Below are positions 10,431 through 20,888 of a DNA stretch of 64,000 nucleotides, one piece after another. Within the stretch, counting starts at the first letter, position 1. Each line of letters begins with the position of its first letter. The notes under the pieces are model-generated. The model was not told the origin of the DNA. It ran no database searches and worked only from the letters and a program-made list of their open reading frames with translations. Source of the stretch: Perilla frutescens (lineage: Eukaryota; Streptophyta; Magnoliopsida; Lamiales; Lamiaceae). A program made the translations under genes and the position numbers. The stretch spans positions 8,829,501 to 8,893,500 of the forward strand of contig BRKX01000004.1 in the NCBI GenBank assembly GCA_026008535.1, read 5' to 3'.

Positions 10431-11312
10431 GTATAATCTAAGTAGCGCTAGATAGTGTCTCCCAAGGTTAGGATGCGCGTTTCTGGGGTAATTTATCAGC
10501 TCGTTATGTTTAAAGGTGATCTAAGAAATATTGGCAAGTAAGATCCGAGCGTGCAATTAAAGTCTAAACATGCGATCGTTAGCTTGCAAGTGATTGTGAC
10601 CACCAGCAGAAGCCATGAAGTCAGACTACTACTTTGGGGAAAAGAGACGACTGCGATGACGAAGCTAAGGTTTAAGTTGCGTCGAGAATTTAAGTTAGAG
10701 GTGCATCACAAAGTACACCCCAGGAAGATGAGGAAGTCGAACCTCAAATAATGGTTGAAGATGAAGATAAAGCAAGTTTCAAACTTGATAGAACGTAAGA
10801 GGAACCATCGAAGGAGGTGCCCGATTAATTTGAGTATGTCGTCTAGATCGAGTTCGTTTAAGTTTTTCAAAGCTGCGAGGAGTAAAGTCAGAAGCAATAA
10901 CGGAGCCAAGCGAGATAGAAGAAGGAAGAACTTGTTGAGATCGCACGACCTGTGCACAGGGAGCAAGTTTGGCAGATTTTTCTTTCTTTATTTCGAATAG
11001 TTTCTAGCGGTCCGCTTAAATGCAAGATCATAAGGAGCTCGTAGAAAGTGATGTTTCGAGAGAGATTTTATAAGGAAGAAAAGATGGCAGATGCTCAAGC
11101 TTTCAGAAGGAGAAGAAGAACGATTATAAAAAGTATTAGTCCTGCTTGAGGACTAAATTGTAAAGGAAGGCCTCAGGTCATTCTTATCTATATAATAAAG
11201 ATTTAGAACCAATATGGTTCCAGTAAGGCTTTGAATTCTTGAAAAAGTATCCAGGGTTCCATTTAGAGGTATGTCAAATTTCGGGACGAAATTTATTTTA
11301 AGGAGGGTAGAA
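10431..11312 (+). other. Gypsy-A 3' internal remnant and polypurine tract
   Basis: No pol motif is recognisable. The last 40 bases carry the Gypsy 3' signature: TTTCGGGACGAAATTT, then AAGGAGGGTAGAA (11300-11312), directly before the LTR start at 11313. In chromoviruses this motif lies at the end of the polyprotein or just after it. The upstream part is rich in Lys/Arg codons in one frame (about 10550-10990) but has no identifiable domain. Confidence 0.6.
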
Positions 11313-11671
11313 TGTAATATCCTAAACTTTTTAGTATTAAAATAATAGCTTATGATTACCTTAAGGGTAAGTTAGGGAAGAAAATATACCCTTGTAAATT
11401 TCTTTAAAGGTAAAGTGTGCCGTTTAATGGATTAGTGATACCTGGAACATTCTCATATTTTTATTAGAATTCTAGATATGAATATAGTTTGATTAATTAA
11501 AATTTTAATTTATTTATGGTCAATAAATTTATTGACAATAATTTTGTACGAATACATGAATACATATATAATTAAGCATATAAATAAAAGTGTATATATA
11601 TGCATGCATGTGAGCCAACATTTGGTTGTATGCTAATTATATTAAATTATGACTACTTGGATAATTTTGCC

Positions 11672-11711
<40 letters not shown>

Positions 11712-14368
11712 CATAGGGATGTACATGCAACACCATGTAGAGAACACTTGTCACATTTTAAGATTAACACTTTGCAAAGATCAGTATGAAATTTTTTAAT
11801 AATAATAAAAAAAACAATATTGTATATAAGTATATATATAAGTGTTTAGAAATAATGATTATATTTGCTTGCAAGTTGGCTTCATATACGTGTCCCTAAT
11901 CTAAACTAATAGTGTGATGTGTCCCAAGGGTATAGATGAGCATTAGATGAGTCATTTTTCTATCTAATTAAATAATAATAATAATAAAAGATTCACAAGT
12001 ATTGAAGGAGCATATATACTCACGCATATAGTAAGCAAAATAATGTTAATAGTAATCAACAAAGATAGCATTAAATATATAAAATGGGGTAAGAACAAAA
12101 TTAGTAAAGCTAGCATATGTGGCAACCATATTTTAACTTTCACATATACGTGGCATGATATTAGGTTTGTTTAGTGTAACCAATTAAAAGATAAGAGTGT
12201 TTATTAATAAATGCATGTCATATATATTTTACGAAATTTGGTTGAATCAGAAGTAGACGAATTAATTGAGGGAAGGTATGCAATTCCAATTCATCCTTTT
12301 AATTAGTATGATAATCATTATCTCTATTCTAGTTTTCTTGATTATAAATTATCACATAAAATTTATTGGCATGAATCTTTCACTATGTAGATAATATTTT
12401 AATTCAATCAAATATGAGGAATTGTTAGTTGTCGAAAATAATTATATTTAGTAACTATGATTAAATGGCAACATATAAGCTTAAAACACATAATAAATAA
12501 ATGGCGATTAAGCCCTATGATTGTATTAATGCAAAGAAGTACTATTTATTCAAGTGTATTGGATTTAACTGAACTAGTTTGTAAATTTATAGATTTGTAA
12601 TTCAATATTCCAGCATGTGATTGATTAATCTTTCAAGTATTTAAATTATTCTTTTGCCATAAAAAAAAGATAATAATGATAGATAATGGCACTGCAATTC
12701 TAAATTTTACACATAAGTATTATAATTATTAAAATATTCAAATAGGAAAGTTTAAATTAATGACTTTTAAAATTTAAGTAGCTGGCTTGATTTCCAAAAT
12801 TACTAGATTAAGTAAATGAAATTAATTTCATACTTAGAGTATTTAGTGAATTAAAATGTATGCTTTTAAATTAAGTATTATCTAAAACGTTCAAACAAAT
12901 TAATAGTAGAGGTAAGAATCATAATTTTACATTTATATATGCTGAGCATTAATTATATAATATCCCTAAGCTAAGAATATAGTGTAAACTATAAATTATT
13001 GACGGTGGTCAAACTGTAAGTAATAAAATATAAAAATTTAAATGGAAACTTAAATTAAAAGGGAGTTTAGGTATTGAATTTTAGATACGGGAGCCTTTTA
13101 GCTAAACTAAGCCAAGATTGGTTGTTGTAGGCTCAAGAGAGAGCATAATTCGAGCAGAACCAATGCAGAGTTTAAAAGCCTTTCTGTGAGACACATCAGA
13201 TTATCAGGTGGGTTTTTATTATATAAAAATATATTTCGGGTTATTAAGCCCTGATATTTATAAAATGAATATGATTGAATATCCAACTCGTGACTGTATT
13301 TGATTTGCTCTCCTGACTCATGTAAGTCTTACTACTGTTTTTGGTGATGAAACTTCAATGGTTCACGATATCGAGCCCCAAGCAAACAGGGCAGTGTCCA
13401 ACCTTAAGCAGCCGGGTTGTGTACACGAACCGACTCACCGTAAGCGTTCTAGGGGAGAGTGGCGCGCAATGATGGAACTAAAATGATTTAGTATATATGG
13501 AATTAACAAATTTTATCTTTTGAAAGCTTTCCATGATATACTTAAAATATGATTGGATATTCTGTTTTATAAAATGATTGTGAAGGTTTTTCTCAAAAGT
13601 ACCCACTGAGTGCATTAGTACTCATGCCCAAAAATCTTTTCAAATATTTTTCAGGATGAGCTGCAGGATGGTGGACGGCTATGCTAAGGCTGAATGGCTA
13701 TCATTTGATGTATATGTTTCTTTTTCCGCTATGGAGTCTAACTGAGAACATGCTTCCTACGTTCTTTTCCGCTTACTCTGATTATTGCTACGGAGTGTTC
13801 GGTTCTCCGAATCCCATTTTCTTTACTGTTATGGAGTGTTCGGTTCTCCGAATCCCATTTTCTATATTGTTTTGGAGTGTTCGGTTCTCCGAATTTCGTT
13901 TACTTTCCGTTCTTGACAGACAAAAGCCTGGCATTTATTTACTTCCTTATTCAGACAGGCAGAAGCCTAGCTTTACATTACTTTCCATGTCAAGGCAAAA
14001 GTCTGGCTTTATATTGCTTTCACGACAGGCGGGAGCCTGGCATCTCTTTACTTCAAGTATTTGGACAGACATCAGTCTGGCCTTTTTCATACCTAACCTA
14101 TTAACAGTTAACCTTTGAACTGTTATTATTTACATTGAAGTTTGCCTTCGTTATTCTTTCTTGGATACATCCTAAGAGTCATGGTATTTGGTTTGAGTCA
14201 TTTCATACGCTTTAAAAGCGTGGATTGATCCATTTATAGAGGTTATGATGCCCAAATTTTTGGGGCACTAATCCAAGTTCTTTGATTGCTTCTGTTCAAC
14301 AACCCTTTCCCCCTTCCCCAAAGTAGCGCACCGGTCCCCTACCCTTTTCCCGAGATCGGGGCATTACA
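11313..14368 (+). repeat. 3' LTR of Gypsy-A, complete
   Basis: The LTR is 3056 bp, TGTAATATCC...GCATTACA. A (TA)n tract lies at about 11675-11709 and the two hairpin arrays at 13790-14080. The terminal sequence CCCGAGATCGGGGC is a palindrome-rich end that is also present in the inverted family member at 48411. A right TSD GATCG follows. Confidence 0.9.
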
Positions 14369-15578
14369 GATCGTGCAAGAAAGCTTCTTGAACGCCATGA
14401 ATGCTTCACTCTTGTATCTGAGAAAGTCTACCCATGTAAACCTTGAGAAGTCATCTATGAAGACAGGAACATACTTCGTTCCTCCATAGCTCTCCACAAC
14501 CATTGGCCCCATTAGATCCATATGAATAAGATCTAAAATTCTCTTAGAAGTTCTATCCTGAACTTCTTTATGCTGAGATCTTGACTGCTTCCTAATCTGG
14601 CATGAACCACACATTTTATCTCTGTTAATCTTGATCTTGGGGAGTCCTCTGATAATCTCCTTACTGATGATCTTTTAGAGATTCCTGAAGTTGATGTGAC
14701 CAAGCTTTTGATGCCAGATCTCTAACTCTTCTACAGATGTTCTTTGATATGTAAAAGAACATTGTGCAGGAACATATAGCTGATAGCAGTTGTCAGCTGA
14801 TCTTCTTCCTTCCATGAATAAGTCATTGTTCTTATTTATTACCCTGCAATTTTCTTTGGTGAAGACTACTGTCATGTCATCATCACACAGTTGACTGATG
14901 CTGATGAGATTTGCTTTGTGTCCATCAACTAGCATAGCCTTCCTCATTTTGGGTTCATTCGACAAACAATTCTCCTTTACCCATTACTTTTCCTCTTTTT
15001 CTATCTCCAAAGGTGACAAAGTCAGAAGAGTAAGCCTTTAAGTTCTGCACAACTGAGAAATCCCCAGTTATTTGTCTTGAATAACCACTATCAAAATACC
15101 AGTTGCTCTTATCTTCAACTCTCAAGGATGTGTGAGCAATCAGACTGGTCTGCTTGATAACCCATTGCTTCTCATGTGCATGCTTCTTCTTTTTTTGTGC
15201 GGCTGGCCTTCTGTTCCTATTACTGGAATGCTGAACCACAAATCTCCTTATCATCCTTTTGAGATGATAGAGATATTTCTCACAATGTGGTCGAATGTTC
15301 TCCTCACAATAATGGTAGATGATTGTTTTTATGTTTCCATTATAAGCAGTCATCTTTTTATCAATAATGTTCTTCTGAATGTTCTGAAAATTATCTTGTA
15401 TATGCATTGGCTGACTTGTAGTTTCTTTGATAAACACTGTCTTGGACTGTCCACTATTGTATCCAAGACCTGGATGACTCTTTCCTGAATGTTCTTGAGT
15501 TTTAAGAATCTTATCAAGATTCTTTGTTCCATTGTTCAATATTTTGATCTCCACTACTTCCAACCATTTTTCATACAT
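14369..15578 (-). pseudogene. Copia-A pol, 5' part: protease, GAG-pre-integrase, integrase start
   Basis: Read on the minus strand. An aspartic protease signature WYFDSGYSRQITGD (about 15100-15060) has the Cys of the usual DSGCSRHMTG replaced by Tyr. A frame change near 14960 is followed by a GAG-pre-integrase domain ending IWHQKLGHINFRNL. The integrase zinc motif (H, H, then CGSCQ) and the first catalytic Asp in LIHMDLMGPM come next, then VFIDDFSRFTWV. The frame is cut at 14369 by the Gypsy-A insertion and resumes at 3987. Several stops and shifts make it non-functional. Confidence 0.85.
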
Positions 15579-16751
15579 ATCCTTGTATGTCTTGACAAAT
15601 TCTTCTTGACTGAAGTCTTCATTGTCTCACTCATCATCTTCTTTATAGTTGAACGGATCCTAGAATTCTGAGACTTTTACTATAAAGGCAATAGTATATT
15701 CTTCTGAATCTCTACTGCTTTCTTCATAATCATTGTCACTGAGAGATGCATTGTAATTCTTTTTGTTTCTCCTCAGTGTGTTTGCACATTCAGCTTGAAT
15801 GTGCCCAAATCCATCACATTCTCTGCATTGAATTCCTCTTCTAGGATTTGATGATTGAAACTCTTTCTGATCATTGGTTGAGTTTCTATCTTACAGAGAA
15901 TTACCAGTTGGTTGTCTTCTGTTGTTGAACCTTCTTGAAGACTGCTTATTAACTCTTTTTAACATACGACTGAAGTTCTTGATGATCAAGACCATATTAT
16001 TAATTGTATCTGAATCAAGTACAGTTTTTTGTTTCTGTACATGTTCAGGTATATCTCCAGAGACTTCAATTTTAAGAGCAATACCTCTCTTCCTTGAGCT
16101 GCTGTCTTCATCTTCCAAATTCATCTCAAACGTCCTTAAAGACTCCATCAATTCATCAAGCCTCATACTCTTGATATCCTTGGCTTCTTCAATTGCAAAA
16201 GCTTTGTATGCAAACTTCTTCAAAAGAGATCTGAAAACTTTTTTTACAAGTTTCTCATTGTTGATAGGCTCACAAAGAGCAAAACTCTCATTAGATATGC
16301 TTCTCAGTTTGACATTAAACTCACTTATGGACTTGGTATCATCCATTCTAAGAGATTCGAATTTAGAAGTAAGATTTTGAAGCCTTAACAACCTTACTGA
16401 ACTAGTCCCTTCAAAGTTGGTTTCCAGAATATCCCATGCAGCTTTTGCAGTCTCACAAGTTGAGATTAAACTGAATGTTTCAAGATCAACTGCAGAGAAT
16501 ATAACATTGAGAGTTTTAGAGTTGACATTGTACCAGTTCTTTTGTGGCACAGTCCACTCGCCTTCTTCAATCTCCACATACTTTTCTTCCTTGGCAACAA
16601 TTAGCTTTTCCCATCCTTCTGTGACGCTCTACCATGAAAAATCATCTATTGATCTTAGAAACGCCCTCATCCTTGCTTTCCAGTAAGGATAGTTTTTGCC
16701 TTCGAGCAATGGTGGTATGACCGTAGATCCTCCTTCTTTGATTGAACTCAT
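15579..16751 (-). pseudogene. Copia-A gag
   Basis: Starting at ATG 16751 on the minus strand, the frame begins with a DUF4219-like segment (LEGKNYPYWKARMRAF), has one in-frame TAG, and continues in a 228-codon open stretch (16577-15891). That stretch is of the UBN2 type (AKAAWDILETNFEG, LTSKFESLRM). After a stop it continues with a CCHC zinc knuckle, CRECDGFGHIQAEC (about 15830), then acidic sequence. Gag would form the particle and bind RNA. The start lies about 75 bp after the PBS, as expected. Confidence 0.85.
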
Positions 16752-16825
16752 AACTTGAACTCAACCAAAATCTTCACGCAGTTATGTACTTTTTAGAAAT
16801 CTTTTCTCACTAAACCAAAGGTGAC

Positions 16826-16839
16826 CGCTCTCGTACCAA
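16826..16839 (-). promoter_or_regulatory. Primer-binding site of Copia-A
   Basis: On the minus strand TTGGTACGAGAGCGG follows the LTR end by one base. It is a variant of the TGGTATCAGAGC tRNA-Met type PBS of plant Copia elements. Confidence 0.75.
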
Positions 16840-16840
16840 T

Positions 16841-17787
16841 TGAAGTTACATAAACTGTGCAAGCATATTTAACATCATGTACGTATACATTATAATGAAC
16901 ATGTTAGGTCAGAAAAATAAACTGAAAGCAATTAAATGGTACGAGGTTAATAACCTTTTTTGATCAATTAATCTAAGTCAGAGGGACTTCACAAGTCTGT
17001 GAGAAATAATCCACTACTCCATTGTAAGGTTACAAAGACTATTACATAATGACCTCCCATCACTCAACTCCTTTCATACACACTACAACCTCTTTTGATG
17101 GACTGTATTGTGAGATCCCTCACAATCTAGAATCCTTCTAGTTCTCACATAAAATCTCTCCCGAGACTCCTCTAAGTGTGTATGAATGAATTTCAAACAC
17201 AAACTAGACACACAATGATCAGAATGATCAAACTTAGTCTACCCGAATACTATATGCTTCAAAGATGAAGTATTTTAGACTCTTTATCCTTGTGTATTTG
17301 TGAACTCTCATCGCACTAAACTAGTCAAATTTTATGCTATTTATAAATACAAAACATAGCCTAAACAAGTTAATCAGATTGTCGTAATTTGAATCAAAAT
17401 CCAAAAGAAAACTTTTCTTATTTAAATCGGACAACTCCTAGTTTAGAATATTTCCTTGAATAGAACTCGCCTCTTTCCTTCTTGATCTTCATCTTCGAAC
17501 AAGACAACTTCTATCCTGAAACATCCATCTTGAAAAAGCAGCTTCAAACTCTTTGAAAATAGCTTGGCACGTCTCTTGGAAACTCTCTAGACAACCATGT
17601 ATATGATCATGTTTACCAATATGCTCAAGTACATTCTTCGATCTTCAATCATATTGGCAGCGGAATGTTCATATCATAATGTCCAGGACATGGTCTTCAA
17701 ACTTTAAAAACCAAAACCTATGTGTTCTTTAAATTGTCATAAAGATCATGACAATCTAAACAACACTTAGTGCAAATGGAACTAACA
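16841..17787 (-). repeat. 5' LTR of Copia-A
   Basis: The LTR is 947 bp; on the minus strand it starts TGTTAGTTCC (17787) and ends AACTTCA (16841). It aligns over several hundred bases with the Copia-C LTR at 36024-37020, for example GAGGGACTTCACAAGTC and TTGTGAGATCCC on the + strand. A TATA-like TATTTATAAATAG (minus strand, near 17340) is present in a shared position. A right-flank TSD cannot be tested because the other LTR is outside the window. Confidence 0.8.
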
Positions 17788-19143
17788 GGGACAAATCTCA
17801 GCCTTACAGATATTGAAGATTGATGGTTGAGATTAAATTGGTGGAAAATTAGAATAGATCAAATATTATCTATTTACTTAGTCAAATATGGGTAATTTTG
17901 TAATTTTGATGCTTAAATTCATATGGAATTATCCAGCAAAATTAGATACGGCTCTATATGATTTCATATCTATCCCAAATCAAAACCTCGTAAATATTAG
18001 CTAAAAAATCGAAGCATAGCATCAATCTAACAAATAGAAAGCGATGATTCACTCCCAACATTTAGCATCCCAAAAAACAAAATAGTGGTGGGTTAAGGCG
18101 GCAACGACGGTGAGTAGACAAGGGTGAATAATCAGCGATGACAATTGATGGTTTGGCGACTATATTTTGTGGTTTTGTATCTGGAGTCAATGGTGATGGG
18201 CGATTCTCAGATCGCAGTTCTGGGCTTTGGGCGATTGCGGCACCATCCGACTACACAATATAAGGGTTTTAACACAAACAACAATGGCACGGCCAAAATC
18301 AGGTAACAAATTTGATAATTGGAATTTTTGATACATTTTTGTCAATGCTTGTTCAGAATATTGTAAGCGAGGGTTCTATTCGGGCAACCCTTTGAAAATT
18401 TTTGGAATTTTTTCGTACTGGATTGTTGGGTTTATTGTCCAAAAATATGAAATGATGCATCATTTGAGATGGACTTTTGATGCCAGTCATCGTGTATTTT
18501 GATGCTAAATATTGTTCTATGCAAAAAATTTAATTAATATGTGCATTTGTGGGATGGTGAGATGCTAAAGATTAATATAGTAAGTGCTAAATGATAATGT
18601 TATCGGTGCATGTGTTGTAGCTTTGCATTTGATCAAGTTTTGATTGTTTTGTACGTGTTAAGGCTTTGAATCAGTTGATTCAAGTCTTCTTTATATGTGA
18701 GTTTGTTGTATGGTGAGATGCTAAAGATTAAGATAATAAGTGTTAAATGATAATGGTATTAATGCGTATGATGCTTTAACATAAAAAGAGTGATGCATTG
18801 TTGATAGAAATTTGGACGAGCGCGAGGGAATAGATTTAAGGCCTGAGTATAGAGCAACGCCATTTATATTAGTATTCATCTAATTTATTTATAATTTGCT
18901 TATGTGACTGTTGGTGCTTTATAATCACTAAATTGATGCTTTTGATAGATTGAATCGGTGTTAGGTTAGAATCAATGTTTTAAAAAATATCTCCTTGGTG
19001 CTTTGATTTAATTAACTGTATTCATTATCATGTGTTGCAGAAAATGTGTTTGGTGATTACATGGACAAGGATGGTTGAAGATAAAGTCAACAAAAATAAA
19101 ATGAGCATGCATGATGAGGCTAGAAATGCCTTGGAGGGATGGC
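17788..19143. other. Non-coding stretch with ATGCTT/ATGCTA motifs
   Basis: No long frame and no recognisable domain. The phrase GGTGAGATGCTAAAGATTAA occurs twice (about 18553 and 18712), with a related tail AAATGATAATG. Short motifs ATGCTT, ATGCTA and GTGCTTT recur across the whole 17.9-20.9 kb region, resembling the subterminal repeats of CACTA or Mutator-like transposons. Confidence 0.4.
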
Positions 19144-19371
19144 GAAAATAATAATGATTGTGGTGTGTACGCTCTGCCGCACATGGAGGCATACATAGGT
19201 CAATCCATCAACTCTTGGAATCGCGATTTCTAGAAGGAAAATATTGTAAGAATGAAGCATCTTCGCATTAAGTATTGTGCATCCATACTAACATCGGAAT
19301 CGAACGTCCATTTAGGAGAGATTGCCAATAATGCAAGGTCTCTTTTTGCAACCATCTATAGGAAAAAATAA
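19144..19371 (+). pseudogene. Ulp1-type (C48) cysteine protease fragment
   Basis: The frame reads NNDCGVYALPHMEAYIG, then NSWNRDF-stop-KENIVRM and LRIKYCASILTSESN. The NDCGV box is the catalytic-Cys motif of Ulp1/SUMO-protease domains, and the LR-x-KY...IL tail is typical of the Ulp1-like proteins carried by plant Mutator-like and CACTA transposons. Only the C-terminal third remains; the catalytic His and Asp would lie upstream and are not recognisable. One in-frame stop is present. It is most likely a transposon-derived relic and not a host SUMO protease. Confidence 0.6.
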
Positions 19372-19529
19372 CCAAATGTTAATGATATTTTTGAAAGGTG
19401 ATGTGTAGTGCTAAGTATGAAATTATGGAGTGTATTTTATTTATGATGGATGTTGGTAGTTTATGCTTTTTTTTAATCATATCATTGATATTCGAAACGA
19501 TGGTTTTAAGGTCATTAAGAATCCCTTTG

Positions 19530-19570
<41 letters not shown>

Positions 19571-20071
19571 AGTTGTATTTGTTAGTGCATTATATTTTAC
19601 AATTTAAAGCTTTATATGGACAATGTTTTTCATGTAAGTTTCAGGTTTTGGGAAAACTAAATTATATCAATTTACACATATACACATATATGATGCCTTA
19701 TACAAATATGATGAGAAATAGTGACTTGAATTGTATTTCTTCATGTTTTGTATACGTTATGTTACTGCTAAAAAAATTGTATGTATTTAATGCTTTGTAT
19801 TTTACAGTTTAATGCTTTATTTGGACAATTTTTTCACACTCCATGTTTGGGGAAGAACTAAATAATGCCAATACACATATATGGTGACTTGTACAAATAT
19901 GATATGAAATATTTATTCGAATTGTATTTCTTAATGCTTTGGATATGTTATGTTGCTGCTGAAACTTGTATTTAGTTAATGCTGTTTAATGAAATTTTTT
20001 AGAGTCTATTTCAACCAATCTCAAATAACCATAAACTTCATAGATGATATCATACAAAATAAATTTATTGT
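19372..20071. repeat. AT-rich stretch with (TA)n and a ~205-bp tandem duplication
   Basis: A (TA)n tract spans about 19530-19567. After it, a block of about 205 bp (TTGTATTTNNTTAGTGCATTATATTTTACA...ATGTTACTGCT) is followed by a diverged second copy from about 19770 to 19975, sharing CACATATATG and TACAAATATGAT. No coding function is visible. It may be the end of the transposon that carried the Ulp1 fragment. Confidence 0.55.
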
Positions 20072-20082
20072 CTTCCATAACA

Positions 20083-20664
20083 AGTAAATTTTACTTTTGG
20101 TCCCGTTAGAATAGGGTCAAAACACTTTTAGTCCCAAAAGTGACTTTTTTGGTCTGAAATGATATTTTTTTGACAAGTTTGGTCCCATAAGATATTTTTG
20201 TCGACAATTTTGGTCCCATAAGATATTTTTCCAAAAATTTTAGTCTCATAAGATATTTTTCTGATAATTTTAGTCCCAAACTAATAGAGAAAATTAACAG
20301 TCGTTAAAATCAAGGTAAAAAAATGACATCCTCAAACACATCAACAATATCAAAATATATACCAACAAAAAACGTGCAAAGTATTTTCAACATAATATTG
20401 AACCATATATCAATAGATACAAAAGAAATGCCCAACAAAACCATCATTTCATGCATTTTGACCTTGGCTTTAACGGTAGTTCACTTTCTCTGTTAGTTTA
20501 GGACTAAAATTGTCAGAAAAATATCTTTCGGGACTAAAATTATCGAAAAAATATCTTATGGGACCAAAATTGTCAAAAAAATATCATTTGGGACCAAAAA
20601 AGTAACTTTTGGGACTAAAAGTGTTTTGACCCTATTTTAATGGGACCAAAAGTGAAATTTACTC
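20083..20664. mobile_element. 582-bp MITE, Mutator-like by TSD length
   Basis: The ends are long inverted repeats: AGTAAATTTTACTTTTGGTCCC at the left and GGGACCAAAAGTGAAATTTACT at the right, extending inward over about 200 bp. An 11-bp direct repeat CTTCCATAACA lies on both sides (20072-20082 and 20065+600, i.e. 20665-20675). Each arm is made of repeated TTTTGGTCCCATAAGATATTTTT-like units, so the element folds into one large hairpin. It has no coding capacity. Mutator-like is inferred from the 9-11-bp TSD; other superfamilies are possible. Confidence 0.8.
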
Positions 20665-20675
20665 CTTCCATAACA

Positions 20676-20888
20676 ATACAATTACTGCATAAAAAATAAA
20701 TATATTATTGCTACAGGCACATACATAATAATATAATTACGGCATAAAAGAAAAATGCATTGCTTAAATATATTATTTTCAATGCTTGTATAGCACAAAC
20801 GAAATGCTTGTTATCTAATAAACAACTACATGCACACATCGTAAGGCTACCATGTTGCTTAAACATAATAATTTCAACGCTTATATTT
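20676..20888. other. AT-rich spacer between the MITE and Athila
   Basis: No gene or known element is recognised. ATGCTTG and TGCTTAAA motifs recur here as in 17.9-20 kb, so it probably belongs to the same older sequence. Confidence 0.4.

Larger units (their letters stand above)
3993..14368 (+). mobile_element. Gypsy-A: Tekay-like Gypsy element inserted in Copia-A integrase
   Basis: Two long near-identical repeats start TGTAATATCC (3993 and 11313). The second ends GCATTACA at 14368. Perfect 5-bp TSDs GATCG lie at 3988-3992 and 14369-14373. The PPT region before the 3' LTR reads TTTCGGGACGAAATTT and then AAGGAGGGTAGAA, the signature of chromovirus (Tekay/Del) 3' ends. No gag, protease, RT or integrase of its own is recognisable between the LTRs. 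Instead the interior holds a Copia-B 3' end and other fragments, so most of the internal domain was lost by deletion. Tekay is inferred from the 3' signature and LTR length. Confidence 0.85.

Noticed and set aside
14339..14614. Integrase protein ending NAPISGKG
   Set aside because: The last residues come from the Gypsy-A LTR end; the true integrase resumes at 3987.
19144..19371. Host SUMO protease gene
   Set aside because: Only a C-terminal fragment with an in-frame stop and no upstream catalytic residues; transposon-borne Ulp1 is more likely.
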